22,821 nt of DNA from NCBI GenBank assembly GCA_947375085.1, contig CANCEQ010000025.1, forward strand, positions 1-22,821, given 5' to 3'. This document shows, one piece after another, positions 22,426-22,821 of this stretch (positions within the stretch are counted from its first letter, which is position 1; each line of letters begins with the position of its first letter). This stretch comes from Flavobacteriales bacterium. GTDB taxonomy: Bacteria; Bacteroidota; Bacteroidia; Flavobacteriales; Crocinitomicaceae. Under the pieces are notes generated by a model. The model was not told the DNA's origin and ran no database searches. It saw only the letters and a list, made by a program, of their open reading frames with translations. The translations under genes were made by a program, and so were the position numbers.

Positions 22426-22553
22426 GGTAACCGATTAGGTTACCTAATTAATAATTAATTCTGTTTGTATCGATGTTCTGAAACCTAGTAAATTCAATGG
22501 TTTTTGAAAAATTCGGTTACCTGATAAAATCAAAAATATAGCAGGTAACCGAA
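22426..22553. promoter_or_regulatory. Four GGTTACC sites around the integrase promoter (arm sites or operator)
   Basis: GGTAACC (22426-22432) faces GGTTACC (22438-22444) across five bases. Further right TTCGGTTACCTG (22512-22523) faces its exact complement (22542-22553) across 18 bases. The gap holds TATTTTTG on the minus strand (22531-22538), a match to the -7 consensus for the integrase gene. The position between integrase and tRNA is where arm-type integrase or excisionase sites are expected. Confidence 0.6.
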
Positions 22554-22647
22554 AAGGTCACTTTAAATTCAATATTTGTTGTGTTTTGATATACTTTGAT
22601 AGAATCGGTATTATAGCTGAATCCCTTTAATTTGGTATGTTTTGACA

Positions 22648-22673
22648 TAAAAAAAGGGAAGCTATTGCTTCCC
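22648..22673 (-). terminator. tRNA-Phe terminator
   Basis: GGGAAGC and GCTTCCC form a perfect 7-bp stem with a 4-base loop, followed on the minus strand by seven T. It starts five bases after the tRNA 3' end. Confidence 0.85.
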
Positions 22674-22678
22674 TACTG

Positions 22679-22751
22679 TGGTGCCTCCAGGAATCGAACC
22701 AGGGACACATAGATTTTCAGTCTATTGCTCTACCGACTGAGCTAAGGCACC
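22679..22751 (-). tRNA. tRNA-Phe (anticodon GAA)
   Basis: A 73-base cloverleaf on the minus strand. The acceptor stem is GGTGCCT/AGGCACC and the D arm is AGCTCAGTCGGTAGAGCA. The anticodon stem ATAGA/TCTAT carries loop CTGAAAA, so the anticodon is GAA. The T arm is CCTGGTTCGATTCCTGG and the discriminator base is A. CCA is not encoded (the DNA continues CAG). Its 3' end faces the integrase, as expected for an integration target. Confidence 0.95.
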
Positions 22752-22768
22752 ATCCTTATTTGTGGGGA

Positions 22769-22798
22769 CAAAGATATAAACTTTATTTGTTTAACAAA
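22769..22798 (-). promoter_or_regulatory. tRNA-Phe promoter
   Basis: On the minus strand TATCTTTG (22769-22776) matches the -7 consensus TAnnTTTG, and TTTG (22795-22798) lies 18 bases upstream as the -33 element. The start would fall about 10 bases before the tRNA. Confidence 0.65.
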
Positions 22799-22821
22799 GC
22801 ATTTATTTTGTTTTTTTTCAA

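Larger units (their letters stand above)
15243..22678. mobile_element. Integrative element or phage satellite at tRNA-Phe
   Basis: Eight minus-strand genes run from the tRNA: integrase, RteC, excisionase-like, initiator-like, DnaC-like, amidase, small membrane candidate and AlbA_2 cargo. No conjugation or capsid gene is present. The left end is set at the last gene; no copy of the tRNA 3' end was found by eye, so the true boundary may lie in the IS debris at 14263-15240 or outside. Confidence 0.55.

Overview
The window looks like accessory DNA from a low-GC member of the Bacteroidota, most likely a flavobacterium. Three things point there: Rhs proteins of the flavobacterial type, several promoters matching the Bacteroidota -7 consensus TAnnTTTG, and an RteC-family regulator beside a Bacteroidetes-type tyrosine integrase. 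No housekeeping gene is visible except one tRNA-Phe at the right edge.

Region 1 (1-2347) and region 3 (12328-14291) are two Rhs polymorphic-toxin cassettes in the same orientation. Each has an Rhs core end, a different C-terminal toxin tip, an overlapping gene for an exported immunity candidate, and a shared trailer (terminator plus a small ORF with an RNase H-like strand/helix pattern). Tip 1 carries a serine-hydrolase (lipase-like) elbow and is followed by a lipoprotein. Tip 2 carries a metzincin-type HExxHxxGxxH motif and is followed by a protein with a signal peptide. Exported immunity in both suggests that both toxins act in the cell envelope. The core ends share 82 identical, in-frame bases, and the trailers share 258 nearly identical bases. 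Recombination could therefore swap tips or excise the 12 kb between them.

Region 2 (about 2348-12327) lies between the cassettes and resembles an integrated plasmid-like element. It holds an XRE regulator, a primase-helicase with a small ribbon-helix-helix protein translated just ahead of it, and an iteron-like field with 18 copies of TGTCCCA in both orientations. These are followed by a serine recombinase with a 13-bp inverted repeat just upstream, a helicase-like protein that seems to lack its P-loop, an intact tyrosine recombinase overlapping a degenerate one, and a RelE/ParE-type toxin-antitoxin pair. No relaxase or conjugation gene is seen. This unit is the best candidate for an under-described system.

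Region 4 (14263-about 15240) is insertion-sequence debris. An IS1-like transposase is broken by a single stop codon, lies beside an older IS fragment, and the insertion cuts the second copy of the trailer ORF.

Region 5 (15243-22751) reads leftward from tRNA-Phe: integrase, RteC, an excisionase-like HTH protein, a replication-initiator-like protein, a DnaC-like ATPase, an N-acetylmuramoyl amidase, a small membrane-anchored candidate and an AlbA_2/Schlafen-type protein. It looks like a compact integrative element or phage satellite at the tRNA. Its left boundary is not visible, because no second copy of the tRNA 3' end was found by eye.
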